A stretch of 51,082 bases of DNA, from the NCBI GenBank assembly GCA_902579985.1, contig CACHIV010000008.1:1-51082 (forward strand), given 5' to 3'. Origin of the DNA: an uncultured Pelagibacteraceae bacterium (GTDB taxonomy: Bacteria; Pseudomonadota; Alphaproteobacteria; Pelagibacterales; Pelagibacteraceae). Made by a program: the position numbers and the translations under genes. The notes under the pieces are model-generated. The model made no database searches, was not told the origin of the DNA, and saw nothing but the letters and a program-made list of their open reading frames with translations. Of this stretch, positions 49,731 through 51,082 are shown piece by piece. Positions within the stretch are counted from its first letter, which is position 1; every line of letters starts with the position of its first letter.

Positions 49731-50372
49731 ATGAAAAAAGAAAATTTACCAAAAAATATACCCATCTTTCCTTTAAGTAATTTTATTATTTTTCCATATA
49801 CAACAGTTCCATTAAATATATTTGAACCAAGGTATATTGAGATGATTAATTACAGCATGAAAACAAATAAATTGATAGGCTTAGTTCAGCCTAAAAAAGA
49901 GAATGTCAATTCAATCCCAGAATTACATAAAACTGGCTGTTTAGGAAAAATTACCAATTTTAAAAATTTACTAGATGGTAGATACCTAATTGAACTTAGT
50001 GGTATATCAAGATTTAAAATAGTTAAGGAAATTGAAAATAATAAATCATACCGTGAATGTGAAATTAATTTTGAAGATTATGAAGACGATTTAAGTCTCA
50101 AAAATGAAGAGATGAAATTTTCTGATCTTGAACTAATTTTTAAAGATTTAAAATTATTATTTGAAAAAAAAGGTTATATAATTAATTGGAAATCATTAGA
50201 AAAACAAAATTTAAATGAAACCATAAATGCATTAGCTATGGCATCTCCTTTTTCATTAGAAGAAAAACAAATTTTATTAGAAAGCAAAAATTTAGAAATT
50301 AGAAAAAATAAAATAGCAGAAATTTTAAATACTTATAACTACGATAATTTTGATAATACGACCATTCAATAA
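49731..50372 (+). CDS. Lon N-terminal (LON substrate-binding) domain protein
   Basis: This 213-residue protein consists of a LON-N domain without ATPase or protease parts: IPIFPLSNFIIFPYTTVPLN, IFEPRYIEMI, KTGCLGKITNFKNLLDGRYLIELSGISRF. A helical C-terminal half includes the ALAMASPFSLEEKQILLES motif typical of stand-alone bacterial members. Function is unknown, perhaps substrate recognition. The ATG at 49731 was chosen; the frame is open to a TTG at 49716. In other alphaproteobacteria it is often near thioredoxin or ubiquinone-related genes, and here it is convergent with the UbiH-type gene (2-nt gap). Confidence 0.92.
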   Translation: MKKENLPKNIPIFPLSNFIIFPYTTVPLNIFEPRYIEMINYSMKTNKLIGLVQPKKENVNSIPELHKTGCLGKITNFKNLLDGRYLIELSGISRFKIVKEIENNKSYRECEINFEDYEDDLSLKNEEMKFSDLELIFKDLKLLFEKKGYIINWKSLEKQNLNETINALAMASPFSLEEKQILLESKNLEIRKNKIAEILNTYNYDNFDNTTIQ

Positions 50373-50374
50373 TA

Positions 50375-51082
50375 TTAGTAATTTAATCCTTTATCAGCGA
50401 GTTTGATAAAATAATTAGTTAAATTTTTATTTTTTCCAATAATTTTTAAAATTTTATTAAAACTTTTGTTCCTTATTTGTTTATCAAAGTTAAAAATTTC
50501 ATAGATAAAATCTATACTGTTTGAAAAAATAAAATTTTTATTTTTTGTTTTTTTTTCAAATTCATCTAAAATTAATGTATCTATATTCATGCCAAGATCA
50601 ATTTTACTTTGAATAATACCTGATAAAATTTTTATATCTCTTATAGTCATATTAAAACCCTGACCAGCTAATGGATGAATTTGATGAAGTAAATCTCCAA
50701 ATGCCAAAATATTTCTGTAACGATAACTTCTTAAATTAGATAAGCTTAATTTAAAATAATTTAAATCAAATATTTTTTTTATTTTATATTTAGGATTATG
50801 CTCATGTATAAGATCAATTACTTCTCGATTAATATAATTCTTTTTTTTAGTATCTAAAGAACATACCACTGATGTTTCATTATTTGAAATAGGTAAATAT
50901 GCTATAGGACCAAATCTTGTAAAAATTTGAACTGCATTTTCATTTTTTATTTTTTGATGCTTCAAAATTGTCGTGAAAGCAAGATTACCATAATCTTTGC
51001 TAATTTTTTGAGTAAAAAATTTTTTTGATAAATAATTGTTTGAAGAACAGTTGATAATTAAATCATATTTCTCTTCTTTTAA
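50375..51082 (-). CDS. UbiH/UbiF-type FAD-dependent ubiquinone biosynthesis monooxygenase (partial, N-terminus beyond window)
   Basis: The C-terminal 235 residues of a FAD aromatic hydroxylase of the UbiH/COQ6 family, which hydroxylates the quinone ring in ubiquinone synthesis. The frame is open to base 51082, so the FAD-binding N-terminus lies outside. Visible motifs are YDLIINCSSNN (the DG-like region; usual ADG appears as CSS here), LAFGDLLHQIHPLAGQGFNM with the GD...H...P...GQGFN signature, and a helical tail. The CSS at the substrate/FAD contact is atypical. UbiH, UbiF and UbiM cannot be separated from this fragment. Confidence 0.9.
   Translation of the reverse strand, partial: LKEEKYDLIINCSSNNYLSKKFFTQKISKDYGNLAFTTILKHQKIKNENAVQIFTRFGPIAYLPISNNETSVVCSLDTKKKNYINREVIDLIHEHNPKYKIKKIFDLNYFKLSLSNLRSYRYRNILAFGDLLHQIHPLAGQGFNMTIRDIKILSGIIQSKIDLGMNIDTLILDEFEKKTKNKNFIFSNSIDFIYEIFNFDKQIRNKSFNKILKIIGKNKNLTNYFIKLADKGLNY

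Noticed and set aside
50375..50965. Complete short monooxygenase starting at 50965
   Set aside because: The codon there is TTG, the frame continues open to the window edge with family-like sequence, and the FAD-binding N-terminus would be missing.

Overview
The window is about 51 kb of very AT-rich (roughly 30% GC by eye), densely packed chromosome. Gene content and style point to an alphaproteobacterium of the SAR11 / Candidatus Pelagibacter type: minimal spacing, 1-11 nt gene overlaps, convergent genes whose stop codons nearly touch, a Lys/Asn/Ile-rich proteome, a TRAP transporter, a DUF2794 protein, an IalB-like protein and HspQ. The lineage is inferred from this style and content, not from a marker gene.

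Layout. 1-3579: protein targeting and cell wall (rpsP and ffh leftward; dapF-ftsY rightward). A compact structured-RNA candidate lies between ffh and dapF. 3572-9681: leftward alpha/beta hydrolase, small membrane protein, amidase and a complete TRAP transporter (dctP, terminator hairpin, dctQ, dctM). 9818-11976: leftward PQQ-type dehydrogenase, small periplasmic Cys protein and c-type cytochrome. 12119-22635: one leftward run, ccmC-D-E-F-G-H (cytochrome c maturation), a PagL-like barrel, two tandem FMN 2-hydroxyacid dehydrogenases, an aminotransferase, a FAD D-lactate-type dehydrogenase and an NAD D-2-hydroxyacid dehydrogenase. Heme-c assembly is thus linked to dehydrogenases that can feed cytochrome c. 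22817-27911: housekeeping and envelope genes (hspQ, yciB, DUF2794, Bax-inhibitor-1 family, aldo/keto reductase, IalB-like, argG). 28061-32562: psiE-like, an SDR without its catalytic Tyr, and a leftward cryptochrome/photolyase-DCC-DUF2256 operon. 32568-37550: folD, yggT, mscS, hemD and hemC leftward, tsaD rightward.

37550-39661 is the most unusual part. A roughly 2.1-kb insert of unrecognised small genes separates tsaD from an EVE-domain gene. The first 7 codons of the EVE gene occur twice, once fused to the end of tsaD and once at the intact gene. Two copies of a 24-bp motif, each made of two 12-bp units, lie near the insert ends. The insert encodes a protein with an NrdR-like zinc ribbon but no ATP-cone, a Cys-rich mini-ribbon and a translationally coupled membrane-protein pair. 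I see no integrase.

39661-50372: EVE gene, acetyl-CoA synthetase with a very basic N-terminal tail, a DUF4212/sodium:solute symporter pair with an EF-hand-like loop (probably carboxylate/acetate uptake coupled to Acs), rpe, a heparinase II/III-like gene, purH, phhB with tRNA-Gly(GCC) just upstream on the same strand, and a Lon-N-domain protein. The window closes inside a UbiH-type FAD monooxygenase. No CRISPR array, IS element or rRNA gene was seen. No intergenic stretch exceeds 300 bases.
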